This document shows, one piece after another, positions 17,259-25,644 of a DNA stretch of 57,988 bases. Every line of letters begins with the position of its first letter. The first letter of the stretch is position 1. Below the pieces are notes generated by a model. The model was given only the letters and a program-made list of their open reading frames with translations, did no database searches and was not told the origin of the DNA. The position numbers and the translations under genes are program-made. The DNA comes from Microbacteriaceae bacterium (GTDB lineage Bacteria; Actinomycetota; Actinomycetes; Actinomycetales; Microbacteriaceae). The DNA lies in contig CANGNZ010000002.1 in assembly GCA_947455435.1 (NCBI GenBank), positions 1 through 57,988 on the forward strand, given 5' to 3'.

Positions 17259-20200
17259 ATGTTCAAGAAGATCCTGGTAGCCAACCGTGGCGAGATCGCC
17301 ATCCGTGCATTTCGCGCGGCTTATGAACTTGGTGCGGCCACAGTTGCCGTGTTTCCTTATGAGGATCGCAACTCGAGCCACCGACTAAAGGCGGACGAGG
17401 CCTACCAGATTGGCGCGGAGGGTCACCCTGTTCGCGCCTACCTAAACGTTGACGAAATCATCCGCGTGGCCAAGGAATCTGGTGCAGATGCCATTTACCC
17501 GGGGTATGGGTTTCTCTCTGAAAATCCGGAACTAGCGCAGGCCGCCGCAGCAAACGGAATCACATTTATTGGCCCGGGTGCAGAGGTACTCGAACTCGCA
17601 GGCAACAAGGTGAACGCCAAAGACGCCGCTATTCGTGCTGGTGTTCCAGTTCTGAAGAACTCAATTCAGTCTTCAAACCTCGAAGAATTGATCGGTGAGG
17701 CCGACGCCATCGGTTTCCCGCTTTTCGTAAAAGCCGTTGCCGGTGGCGGTGGCCGTGGCATGCGCCGCGTCGAGAGCCAACCAGAACTTGCCGCTGCGCT
17801 CGCAGAAGCCTCGAGAGAGGCTGAGAGCGCCTTTGGTGACGCTCGCGTATTTCTGGAGCAGGCAGTTCTTCGCCCGCGCCACATCGAGGTACAGATCCTT
17901 GCCGACGGTAAGGGCGGTGTCGTTCACCTCTTCGAACGAGACTGCTCGATTCAGCGTCGAAACCAGAAGGTAGTGGAAATCGCTCCCGCGCCACTGATTA
18001 CCGAAGAGCTTCGTCAGGAGCTTTACCGCGACGCGGTCGCGTTTGCCACCGAGGTTGGCTATGCCAACGCCGGAACAGTCGAGTTCTTGATCGACACCGT
18101 CGGCCCGAACGCCGGCAAGCACGTGTTCATCGAGATGAACCCGCGCATTCAGGTGGAGCACACCGTCACCGAAGAAATCACCGACGTCGACCTGGTTCAG
18201 AGCCAGATGCGCATCGCTGCCGGAGAGTCGCTTGCCGACCTTGGGCTCACCCAAGACAAGATCAAGATGCACGGCTTCGCCCTGCAGTGCCGAATCACCA
18301 CAGAAGACCCAAACCAGGGATTCCGCCCAGACACCGGCAAAATCACCACTTACCGCTCGCCTGGTGGCGCTGGCATTCGCCTAGACGGCGGAACCATCTC
18401 GGCTGGCTCAGAGGTTAGCCCGCACTTCGACTCACTGCTTGTGAAGCTGATCTCAAAGGGTCGTGACTTCTCGAGCGCCGTAGTTCGCGCTCGCCGTGCG
18501 CTCGCCGAGTTCCGTATTCGCGGCGTATCAACAAACATCGCGTTCTTGCAGGCCGTGCTTGCCGACCCAATCTTTGCCTCGGGTGACCTTTCGACGTCGT
18601 TCATCGACGAACACCCAGAGCTTTTCACCGCGAAGCCGTCTCAGGACCGCGGCACCAAGATTCTGCAGTTCTTGGCCGATGTCACGGTAAACCAGCCTTA
18701 CGGGCCGCGCAACGGCCGAATCACCCCGGCTGCGAAGCTGCCGAAGGTAGACATCAGCAAGCCAGCCCCCGCCGGTTCGCGTCAACGACTGCTCGAACTC
18801 GGCCCAGCTGGTTTCGCCAAGGCTCTTCGTGACCAAAAGGCCGTTGCAATTACTGACACCACGTTCCGTGACGCTCACCAGTCGCTTCTTGCTACACGCG
18901 TCCGTGGCCGTGACCTAGTTATCGCGGCTCCTTACGTTTCTCACCTAACCCCTCAACTGCTCTCAGTTGAGGCCTGGGGCGGTGCAACATACGACGTTGC
19001 CCTTCGCTTCTTGGGCGAAGACCCGTGGGAGCGCCTGGTTGCCCTTCGTGCAGCTATGCCAAACCTTTGCATTCAGATGCTCCTCCGTGGCCGAAACACT
19101 GTTGGCTACACGCCTTACCCAACCGAGGTAACCGAGGCTTTCGTGGCCGAGGCTGCGGCAAGCGGTATAGACATCTTCAGGATCTTTGACGCACTAAACG
19201 ACGTAGACCAGATGAAGCCGGCAATCGCGGCAGTGCTCAAGACCGGCACGGCAATTGCCGAGGTTGCACTCTGCTACACAGCTGACCTGTTGAACCCAGA
19301 TGAGAAGCTCTACACACTCGACTATTACCTGGGTTTGGCTCAGGAGATCGTAGACGCCGGCGCTCACATAATCGCGATCAAAGACATGGCCGGCCTCTTG
19401 CGCCCAGCCGCCGCCGCAAAGCTCGTGACGGCCCTCAGGGAGCGTTTTGACCTGCCAGTTCACTTGCACACCCATGACACCGCTGGCGGTCAGTTAGCGA
19501 CGCTCATGGCTGCGATTGACGCAGGCGTCGACGCGGTAGATGTTGCCTCGGCACCTATGGGTGGCACAACCAGTCAGCCTTCGGCCTCGGCGCTGATCGC
19601 GGCCCTCGAGCACACCGAACGTGATTCGGGAATCACCCTCGATGCGGTAACCGCCATGGAGCCTTACTGGGAGTCGGTGCGTCAGGTTTACTCACCATTC
19701 GAGTCTGGCCTTCCAGGCCCAACCGGACGCGTCTACAAGCACGAAATTCCGGGCGGACAACTCTCAAACCTGCGCCAACAGGCCATCGCTCTCGGGCTCG
19801 GCAACCAGTTCGAGAAGGTCGAAGACATGTATGCCGCGGCTAACGAGATTCTCGGCCGCCCAACCAAGGTGACCCCGTCTTCTAAGGTGGTTGGCGACCT
19901 CGCCCTTCACCTCGTTGCGGTGAACGCCGACCCTAAAGACTTCGCAGAGAACCCCCAAAACTACGACGTGCCAGACTCGGTTGTCGGTTTCATGGCGGGC
20001 GAACTCGGCGATCTACCCGGTGGTTGGCCTGAACCTTTCAGAACCAAGGTTCTTCAGGGCAAAAACCTCAAGTTCGGTGTAACCGAAGTTTCGGCCTCCG
20101 ACCTTGATGCGCTCGCCGGCTCTTCAGAGCTTCGTCGCGCAACGCTTAATCGACTTCTCTTCGCTGGCCCAACCTCAGACTTCCGCCGCTTCCGCGACAC

Positions 20201-20663
20201 CTACGGAAACCTAGACCAGGTTGACACCGTCGACTACCTCTATGGCCTCGAATCTGGGCGTGAGCACGTGGTTGAGATGGCCAAGGGTGTGCGCCTTTAC
20301 GTTGGCCTTGAGGCAATCGGCACGCCTGATGCGCGCGGTTTTAGAACCGTGATGGCTACGCTAAACGGTCAACTTCGCCCAATCAACATTCGCGACACCA
20401 AGATCCAGGTCGCAGTGGCAAGCGCCGAGAAGGCGGACCCTGCAAACCTCGGACACGTCGCTGCGCCTTTTTCCGGAACTGTCACCGTGCAAACCGTCGA
20501 AGGTGCGAGAGTCGAAGTTGGTCAGGCAGTTGCAACCATCGAAGCCATGAAGATGGAGGCCACAATCACCTCGAGCGTCTCTGGCGTCGTGAAGCGAATT
20601 GCGCTACCTAGACCTCAGGCTGTCGAGGCAGGCGACCTGATTCTTGTGGTTGAAAGCGAATAA
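17259..20663 (+). CDS. pyc: Pyruvate carboxylase
   Basis: A 1134-residue single-chain biotin enzyme that carboxylates pyruvate to oxaloacetate to refill the TCA cycle. The N-terminal biotin carboxylase domain (MFKKILVANRGEIAIRAF) carries the ATP-grasp loop (KAVAGGGGRGMR) and the EMNPRIQVEHTVTE signature. The central carboxyltransferase domain starts near VAITDTTFRDAHQSLLATR, with LHTHDTAGG metal-binding residues. The C-terminal carrier ends with the biotinyl Lys in EAMKME. Length and order are normal. AGGA is 5 nt before the ATG. It is divergent from the orphan parA. Confidence 0.97.
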   Translation: MFKKILVANRGEIAIRAFRAAYELGAATVAVFPYEDRNSSHRLKADEAYQIGAEGHPVRAYLNVDEIIRVAKESGADAIYPGYGFLSENPELAQAAAANGITFIGPGAEVLELAGNKVNAKDAAIRAGVPVLKNSIQSSNLEELIGEADAIGFPLFVKAVAGGGGRGMRRVESQPELAAALAEASREAESAFGDARVFLEQAVLRPRHIEVQILADGKGGVVHLFERDCSIQRRNQKVVEIAPAPLITEELRQELYRDAVAFATEVGYANAGTVEFLIDTVGPNAGKHVFIEMNPRIQVEHTVTEEITDVDLVQSQMRIAAGESLADLGLTQDKIKMHGFALQCRITTEDPNQGFRPDTGKITTYRSPGGAGIRLDGGTISAGSEVSPHFDSLLVKLISKGRDFSSAVVRARRALAEFRIRGVSTNIAFLQAVLADPIFASGDLSTSFIDEHPELFTAKPSQDRGTKILQFLADVTVNQPYGPRNGRITPAAKLPKVDISKPAPAGSRQRLLELGPAGFAKALRDQKAVAITDTTFRDAHQSLLATRVRGRDLVIAAPYVSHLTPQLLSVEAWGGATYDVALRFLGEDPWERLVALRAAMPNLCIQMLLRGRNTVGYTPYPTEVTEAFVAEAAASGIDIFRIFDALNDVDQMKPAIAAVLKTGTAIAEVALCYTADLLNPDEKLYTLDYYLGLAQEIVDAGAHIIAIKDMAGLLRPAAAAKLVTALRERFDLPVHLHTHDTAGGQLATLMAAIDAGVDAVDVASAPMGGTTSQPSASALIAALEHTERDSGITLDAVTAMEPYWESVRQVYSPFESGLPGPTGRVYKHEIPGGQLSNLRQQAIALGLGNQFEKVEDMYAAANEILGRPTKVTPSSKVVGDLALHLVAVNADPKDFAENPQNYDVPDSVVGFMAGELGDLPGGWPEPFRTKVLQGKNLKFGVTEVSASDLDALAGSSELRRATLNRLLFAGPTSDFRRFRDTYGNLDQVDTVDYLYGLESGREHVVEMAKGVRLYVGLEAIGTPDARGFRTVMATLNGQLRPINIRDTKIQVAVASAEKADPANLGHVAAPFSGTVTVQTVEGARVEVGQAVATIEAMKMEATITSSVSGVVKRIALPRPQAVEAGDLILVVESE

Positions 20664-20676
20664 GACTCCCAAGGTT

Positions 20677-20698
20677 TAGACTTAAGGCTGTTCTTAAG
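20677..20698 (+). promoter_or_regulatory. -10 (TAGACT) and CTTAAG-N6-CTTAAG repeat before the MinD-like gene
   Basis: TAGACT (20677-20682) fits a -10. CTTAAG occurs at 20681-20686 and again at 20693-20698; because CTTAAG is self-complementary the pair is also an inverted repeat. The second copy overlaps the ribosome binding site AAGGAG (20696-20701), so a hairpin or a bound protein could mask it. Confidence 0.42.
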
Positions 20699-20707
20699 GA
20701 GTAACAC

Positions 20708-21871
20708 GTGGCATTTCGCGACAAGAAGTCTAAGAAGACGCAAGAGCTAGAAACCCTAAAGGGTCACTCTCTTGCTGATTCTGCAGTAGACGCAGGTGCC
20801 GTTGACGTCAGCCCAGCCACAGCCTCGGTTGCGATTGTGCCAGAAGAGCCAACCCCGACGACCGGACCAATCGAAACTCGCCGCAGCAACTACAGCCGCC
20901 GTGACAGCCTTCGCGGCGAAACCTTTGATCAGCCAGAGCCTGCCGCAATGCTTACCGCAGACCGCCTGCTCGACGTCCGCCCGCGCAACCGCCCAGCCCC
21001 AGAAGGTTTCTTCAGACGTTTTGTCTACTTCGTCACATTGAAGCTGGTCAACCCCGGCGACTCGAACAAAGTTCGTGAACGCAAGGCAATCGACGCCAGA
21101 ATCTCAACCCACTTCACCGGTGGAGCCAAGTTTGTACCAGTCCTAACCCGCAAGGGTGGCGTTGGTAAGACCACAGTCACCACGCTTCTAGGTATGGCTT
21201 TGGCTCTGGTTCGCGAAGACCGCGTAGTAGCGATCGACGCAAACCCAGACCGCGGAACCCTCGCCGAGCGCGTTAGCCGTGGCACCCGCTTCACCGTTCG
21301 CGACGTGGTCAACAAGGCAGCGGCAATAGACGGCTTCACCGAGTTTTCGACCATGGTTTCGCGTGACGCAACCCGCCTCGACGTCCTAGCCTCAGACAGT
21401 GACCCAATGCTTTCAGAAGCCTTCTCTGAGGGTGATTACAACGTGGTTGCCGACATGGCAGCCCGCTACTACAGCATCGTGCTCACCGACTGCGGTACCG
21501 GCATTGTTCACTCTGTCATGCGCCCAACACTGCAGCGTGCAAGCGGTCTTGTAATCGTTTCGGGTGGTTCGGTTGACGAAGCCCGCCTGGCATCGGAGAC
21601 TCTTACCTGGCTAGAGGCCAACGGTTACGGCGACCTAGTGCGCAACGCGATCGTGGCACTAAACACCGCCACTCAGGCAACCCAGCTTGTGAAGCTAGAC
21701 GAAATCGAACAGCACTTTAAGACTCGCGTTCGCCACGTTGTTCGTATCCCTTACGACCCATCGCTTGCCGCCGGTTCGGTAATCAAGTGGGATCAGCTCA
21801 AGAAGCAGACTCGCACCGCTGCCCGTCTGCTAGCCGCCCATGTAGTCGACGGCCTCGCTGTCGCTGACTAG
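20708..21871 (+). CDS. MinD/ParA-like ATPase with disordered N-terminus (ESX-associated type)
   Basis: A 387-residue protein. Residues 1 to about 95 are polar and Pro/Ala-rich. A linker LKLVNPGDSNKVRERK then leads to Walker A LTRKGGVGKTTVTTLLGMAL, the A' motif AIDANPDRGTLAERVSRGT and Walker B IVLTDCGTGI, with Cys-Gly-Thr in place of the usual Pro-Pro. The linker plus DANPD motif resemble the MinD-like ATPases encoded with type VII (ESX) secretion genes such as EspI. No ESX gene is present here, so it is an orphan. The GTG start has AAGGAG 6 nt upstream. The role is unknown. Confidence 0.82.
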   Translation: MAFRDKKSKKTQELETLKGHSLADSAVDAGAVDVSPATASVAIVPEEPTPTTGPIETRRSNYSRRDSLRGETFDQPEPAAMLTADRLLDVRPRNRPAPEGFFRRFVYFVTLKLVNPGDSNKVRERKAIDARISTHFTGGAKFVPVLTRKGGVGKTTVTTLLGMALALVREDRVVAIDANPDRGTLAERVSRGTRFTVRDVVNKAAAIDGFTEFSTMVSRDATRLDVLASDSDPMLSEAFSEGDYNVVADMAARYYSIVLTDCGTGIVHSVMRPTLQRASGLVIVSGGSVDEARLASETLTWLEANGYGDLVRNAIVALNTATQATQLVKLDEIEQHFKTRVRHVVRIPYDPSLAAGSVIKWDQLKKQTRTAARLLAAHVVDGLAVAD

Positions 21872-21873
21872 CC

Positions 21874-22365
21874 TTGGCTGTTCGTGAAATTCGCCTTTAC
21901 GGCGACCCGGTTCTCAGAACCGTCTGCGATGAAGTAACCGACTTTGCTGCCGCAAAAACCCTTGTCGATGACCTTATCGAAACCACAAAACTGCCAGGAC
22001 GCGCAGGTGTGGCCGCGCCGCAGATTGGTGTGCCGCTGCGTGCCTTCAGCTACAACGTCAAGGGTCAAGTCGGTTACCTAATCAACCCGGTTCTGGTTTC
22101 GGTGTCTGGCGAAAAGACTTTGGTCGAAGAAGGTTGCCTTTCGGTTCCAGGCCTCTGGCACCTGACGCCAAGGTTCCAGCAAGCCACCGCCGAAGGTTTC
22201 AACCTAGCCGGTGAAAAGGTAACGATCTCTGGCGAAGGGCTGCTTGCTCAAGCTCTTCAACACGAATGCGATCACCTCGACGGCAAGGTTTACCTTGATC
22301 GTCTCGAGTCTGATGAGCGCAGAGTGGCAATGCGCAAGCTTCGCGACACCGAGTGGTTTCTTTAG
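21874..22365 (+). CDS. def: Peptide deformylase
   Basis: A 163-residue metalloenzyme that removes the N-formyl group from new proteins. All three motifs are present: GVAAPQ (45-50), EGCLS (86-90, metal ligand Cys88) and HECDH (130-134, two His ligands and the catalytic Glu). The only good start is TTG at 21874, 2 nt after the MinD-like gene stop. It converges with the XRE gene; the stops share TTAG. No methionyl-tRNA formyltransferase is nearby, unlike the usual def-fmt pairing. Confidence 0.95.
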   Translation: MAVREIRLYGDPVLRTVCDEVTDFAAAKTLVDDLIETTKLPGRAGVAAPQIGVPLRAFSYNVKGQVGYLINPVLVSVSGEKTLVEEGCLSVPGLWHLTPRFQQATAEGFNLAGEKVTISGEGLLAQALQHECDHLDGKVYLDRLESDERRVAMRKLRDTEWFL

Positions 22366-22586
22366 TGATCTTTCGATGTATCTTCGGAAACGAACTTCAA
22401 AATATCTCCTGGCTGACACTCTAGAACCTTGCACAAGGCCTCAAGGGTTGAGAATCGGATGGCTTTCCCCCGGTTGTTTTTAAGCACAAGAAGGTTTGCT
22501 TGTGTTATTCCAATCCGGTAGGCCAAGTCGGCAACTGTAATTCCTTTGGCGTTTCTAAGGTCATCAAAGTCCACATATATTGGCAT
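22362..22586 (-). CDS. Small XRE-family HTH regulator (YozG type)
   Basis: A 74-residue protein that is almost entirely a Cro/C1 helix-turn-helix. The segment DLRNAKGITVADLAYRIGIT is followed by the recognition helix region (NLLVLKNNRGKAIR), and LEALCKVLECQPGDILKF is the classic ending. The ATG at 22586 shares one base with the upstream DUF2975 stop (TGATG), so it is coupled to it; a longer in-frame start further upstream lies inside that gene. Small HTH proteins paired with DUF2975 proteins are common in Firmicutes and Actinobacteria. It probably represses its own operon. The local sequence is AT-richer than the neighbours. Confidence 0.88.
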   Translation of the reverse strand: MPIYVDFDDLRNAKGITVADLAYRIGITQANLLVLKNNRGKAIRFSTLEALCKVLECQPGDILKFVSEDTSKDH

Positions 22587-23071
22587 CAGATCACAGACTC
22601 CAATTCGGCTAGATTGTCGATGGACTCGTGAAGCACTGTTTTCAAGACATTGATTACAAGCGCAGCTGAAAGAGCAAGCATGATGCCTACCCAGATGGAT
22701 AGGTGCACAACCGGTGGAAGAGCATTCTGACTCATAAGCCAAAGAAGAAGAGCGAAGAAGGTTGCCGCTACACCAGTGAGTGAATAGATAAGGAAAGACA
22801 CAAGTCTCTCGGAAGAGCGAGCAAGCAACGAGTGCTGATCTACTCTGCGTATTAGTAGGTCGATTGAGATGAGGGACACCTGCCCGAAGGCAACTAATGC
22901 GATGAGAAGTGAATTAATTACTGGGGCATCGCCCTTGAACTCTAAGAATTTGGCTTGCAAAGCGATTGCATTCACTGGGATTACGAAAATCTCTAGTAAG
23001 AGCCCAAGGAGTATTAGTGCTGTGATCGCAATGTGGGAAATCACAACCGAAGTTTTAACGCTGCTGAACAT
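22586..23071 (-). CDS. DUF2975-family membrane protein
   Basis: A 161-residue integral membrane protein starting at the ATG at 23071 (MFSSVKTSVV). Four hydrophobic segments are visible: AITALILLGLLLEIFVIPV, SLLIALVAFGQVSLISIDLL, IYSLTGVAATFFALLLWLM and LSIWVGIMLALSAALVINVL. The second loop carries RRVDQHSLLARSSERL. The topology and the coupled small XRE regulator fit the DUF2975 family, whose function is unknown. TAGGGT ends 5 nt before the ATG, suggesting another leaderless start. A longer frame to 23140 would run into the divergent promoter. What it senses or exports is not known. Confidence 0.75.
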   Translation of the reverse strand: MFSSVKTSVVISHIAITALILLGLLLEIFVIPVNAIALQAKFLEFKGDAPVINSLLIALVAFGQVSLISIDLLIRRVDQHSLLARSSERLVSFLIYSLTGVAATFFALLLWLMSQNALPPVVHLSIWVGIMLALSAALVINVLKTVLHESIDNLAELESVI

Positions 23072-23094
23072 ACATAACCCTAACTTTGAGACAT

Positions 23095-23123
23095 CGATAA
23101 ACAATAGTATCGTATAACAATAC
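23095..23123. promoter_or_regulatory. Divergent operator/promoter candidate in the DUF2975 island
   Basis: The 95-nt gap between the divergent genes holds CGATA-N8-TATCG (23095-23112). It also has two near-identical elements, ATAAACAATA (from 23097) and ATAACAATA (from 23114), about 17 nt apart. TATCGT (23108-23113) could be a -10 for the forward gene. These are reasonable binding sites for the XRE protein. Confidence 0.4.
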
Positions 23124-23166
23124 CCTCGTAATGGGTTCAAATTTAAACCAAATTGAAAGGCTTCAA

Positions 23167-23694
23167 ATGATTATTTCTGCAGTCCTCGCAGCTGGTCTAA
23201 TTACCGGGATCTCGGATTCCGTATGTCAAACCAGCGCAGTCCCGACATCCACGTCAATAGATGTCTGTCCTCCAATTTTTGGTGCGAACGGCACTCCAAT
23301 TCTTGATGGTGACATACAGGTGGATTACCTCGCACTCGATGCAGAACTAAATAACGGTCAAATCACATACCGATTCCCTGAAAACCTTCGGAACAGAGAT
23401 GCGTGGGGTGCAAGCTTTGCGGAATCTAAAGAAAAGTTGTGGGTTTTCTATCAGGGGATTGCTTATGCAGCGGCAAATGTTTATCAGGGGCAAAGAATTG
23501 TCCAAGTTTGCATTTGGTATACGCAGGATGGAAACAGGGTTAGCGATACAGTTTGCTCGACGGCGTCCAGCGATAGCGGTGTTTGGCTGCCAACAGATAT
23601 AGCCGCGGTAAGTACTTTTGACACGCTGAATTGGGCCGCTCCCCACACAATTTTTAACATTCGAACATCGCGAATATCGCCGAGCATCATCTGA
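23167..23694 (+). CDS. Exported protein of unknown function
   Basis: I do not recognise this 175-residue protein. With ATG 23167 (GAAAGG at 23155-23160, 6 nt upstream) it starts with a hydrophobic segment, MIISAVLAAGLITGI, then a possible cleavage site around QTSA. The n-region has no basic residue, so the signal is weak; a longer start at 23131 adds SNLNQIERLQ. The rest is polar and beta-rich with four Cys (VCQT, VCPP, VCIW, VCST) that could form two disulfides outside the cell. Codon use looks AT-richer than the neighbours. It is divergent from the DUF2975 pair. An extracellular or wall-associated role is inference. Confidence 0.62.
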   Translation: MIISAVLAAGLITGISDSVCQTSAVPTSTSIDVCPPIFGANGTPILDGDIQVDYLALDAELNNGQITYRFPENLRNRDAWGASFAESKEKLWVFYQGIAYAAANVYQGQRIVQVCIWYTQDGNRVSDTVCSTASSDSGVWLPTDIAAVSTFDTLNWAAPHTIFNIRTSRISPSII

Positions 23695-23742
23695 ACCTGG
23701 CCAACTAACAAAACGTTGCAATTGTGCTGGTAAGCCGTTTGG

Positions 23743-25578
23743 CTAGAAGTTGACCGCAGCCTCAACGGTGCTTCGGCCCGAACCGTAAATCTCTTCAACA
23801 ACGTCGGCGAAGTCCTTCATCACAACATTGCGCTTGATCTTTAGCGACGGGGTTAGGTGGCCTGAGGCTTCTGAGAGATCGGTGTCGATGATCGCGAACT
23901 TGCGAATCGACTCAGCCTTCGAAACAAGCTGATTTACTATGTCGATGGCCTTTTGTATCTCGTTCAGAACCAAAGGCGACTTGGCTGCCTCATGAAGCGA
24001 CATGCTCGAGTCGCCGCCGTTGTTGCCCAACCAGATTGGAACCATCTCGGGGTCGAGTGAAATTAGTGCCGCGACGAAAGGCTTCTGGTCGCCGATTACG
24101 ACGGCCTGGCCGATCAGCGGGTTGGAGCGAAGTGGGTCTTCGAGAATCGCAGGTGAAACATTCTTGCCGCCGGCGGTAATGATTAGTTCCTTCTTGCGGC
24201 CGGTGATCGACAAGAAGCCGTCTGCGTCGAGTTCGCCGATGTCGCCAGTCTTGAACCAGTCATCGTGCATCGTCTCGGCTGTAGCCGAAGGGTTACGCCA
24301 GTAACCACGCATGATGTTGTTGCCTCGAAGCCAAATTTCGCCGTCTTCAGCAATCTTGATTCCTGTGCCAGGAAGTACGCGGCCAACCTTGCCGATTTTT
24401 ACGCCGGTGCTTGGGCGACCAATCATGGCGGGAGCGGTTGTTTCGGTCAGGCCGTAACCCTCGAGAACGTTCAAACCAACAGCTCTGAAGAAGTGGCCGA
24501 GACGTGCACCAAGTGGAGCGCCTCCAGAAATTGCGTAAGAGATCTTGCCTCCCATTGCCGCGCGAAGCTTTGAGTAGACCAAAATATCGAAAATCTTGTG
24601 GGCCAGTTTCTGCTTGAAACTCGGGCCGGCTTCGGTGTCTAACGCTTTTGAATACTCGACGGCGGCATCGGCAGAAGTTCTGAAAATCTTGCCCTTGCCA
24701 CCGGCCTCTGCCTTTTGTTCGGCGGCGTTATAAACCTTCTCGAACACGCGTGGCACGGCAAGAAGGAAGTCTGGCTTGAACGAGACCATGGCTGGGCCAA
24801 CGTCTTTTGCGTCTGGCTGGTGCCCGACGCGAATACCTGCGTGGACGGCTAGGACTTCGATAAAGCGGGCAAAAACGTGAGCCAGAGGCAAGAACATCAA
24901 AGTTGCGCCACCTTCGGCGAGAACTTCGGGGATCTCCAGGGTTGCGTTTTTGCTGAGCTCAACAAAACCACGGTGAAGCAGCTCGCAGCCCTTTGGTTTG
25001 CCAGTAGTTCCTGAGGTGTAAATCAAAGTTGCCAGGTCGTGCAGTTTGGCACTCTTTCGGCGGCGCTCGATTTCTGAGTCTTGGATCTCGCGTCCGCGCT
25101 CTTTCAGGGTCGCGATTGCTCCTTCTTCAAGAACCCACACCTGTTGCGCCAGTGGCACTGATGCGCTGATTTGATAGAAGCGAGTTTGGTGTTCGTTGGT
25201 CTCGAGAATCACGGCAACAGAGTCGCTGTCTGAGATGATCCACTGCATCTGGGCTGGCGAAGAGGATTCGTAGATTGGCACCGAGACTGCACCGGCAAAC
25301 CAGATGGCGAAATCGATAAGCGACCACTCGTAACGGGTTCGGCTCATGATCGCCACAGCCTGGCCCGGCTGAATGCCGCAGGCTACTAGGCCTTTGGCGA
25401 CAGCAATTACCTCGGTCAAGAACTCGGCCGCAGTGATTGGCAACCACTTCTTTTGGTCGTCCTGGCGCGAAAACAGCACTAGCGCAGGCGTCTTTTTGAC
25501 TCTGTCGACAAGCAGATCTGTGATGTTGAAAGAATCGTCAGAGACGACAAGCGGCGGTAAGTCGTATGTCTTCATCAT
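23743..25578 (-). CDS. Long-chain acyl-CoA synthetase (FadD15 type)
   Basis: A 611-residue AMP-forming enzyme that activates fatty acids to acyl-CoA. The AMP-binding P-loop is LIYTSGTTGKPKGCEL; EGYGLTETTAP and the hinge region (DWFKTGDIGELDADGFLSIT, then GRKKELIITAGGKNVSP) are present. The final acylation-domain Lys lies in SLKIKRN. The set fits bacterial long-chain enzymes such as FadD15, which sits in the same neighbourhood as plsC and aroG in mycobacteria (Rv2187, from memory). Two adjacent ATGs follow GAAGGA; the second (25575) has the better spacing. Likely role: recycling exogenous fatty acids into phospholipids. Confidence 0.93.
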   Translation of the reverse strand: MMKTYDLPPLVVSDDSFNITDLLVDRVKKTPALVLFSRQDDQKKWLPITAAEFLTEVIAVAKGLVACGIQPGQAVAIMSRTRYEWSLIDFAIWFAGAVSVPIYESSSPAQMQWIISDSDSVAVILETNEHQTRFYQISASVPLAQQVWVLEEGAIATLKERGREIQDSEIERRRKSAKLHDLATLIYTSGTTGKPKGCELLHRGFVELSKNATLEIPEVLAEGGATLMFLPLAHVFARFIEVLAVHAGIRVGHQPDAKDVGPAMVSFKPDFLLAVPRVFEKVYNAAEQKAEAGGKGKIFRTSADAAVEYSKALDTEAGPSFKQKLAHKIFDILVYSKLRAAMGGKISYAISGGAPLGARLGHFFRAVGLNVLEGYGLTETTAPAMIGRPSTGVKIGKVGRVLPGTGIKIAEDGEIWLRGNNIMRGYWRNPSATAETMHDDWFKTGDIGELDADGFLSITGRKKELIITAGGKNVSPAILEDPLRSNPLIGQAVVIGDQKPFVAALISLDPEMVPIWLGNNGGDSSMSLHEAAKSPLVLNEIQKAIDIVNQLVSKAESIRKFAIIDTDLSEASGHLTPSLKIKRNVVMKDFADVVEEIYGSGRSTVEAAVNF

Positions 25579-25630
25579 GGGTTCCTTCTAACAAAAAGCC
25601 GATGTTGGATTTCTAGTAACTCTAAACCTT

Positions 25631-25636
25631 TAAACT
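25631..25636 (+). promoter_or_regulatory. -10 element (TAAACT) for leaderless glucokinase mRNA
   Basis: TAAACT ends 8 nt before the ATG at 25645. No ribosome binding site is visible between them. This supports ATG 25645 over the in-frame TTG at 25636, which overlaps the -10 itself. Confidence 0.58.
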
Positions 25637-25644
25637 TGTTCACT

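Noticed and set aside
23167-23694. Lipoprotein interpretation of the unknown exported protein
   Set aside because: The first Cys is preceded by DSV, which does not fit a lipobox, and the n-region lacks basic residues.
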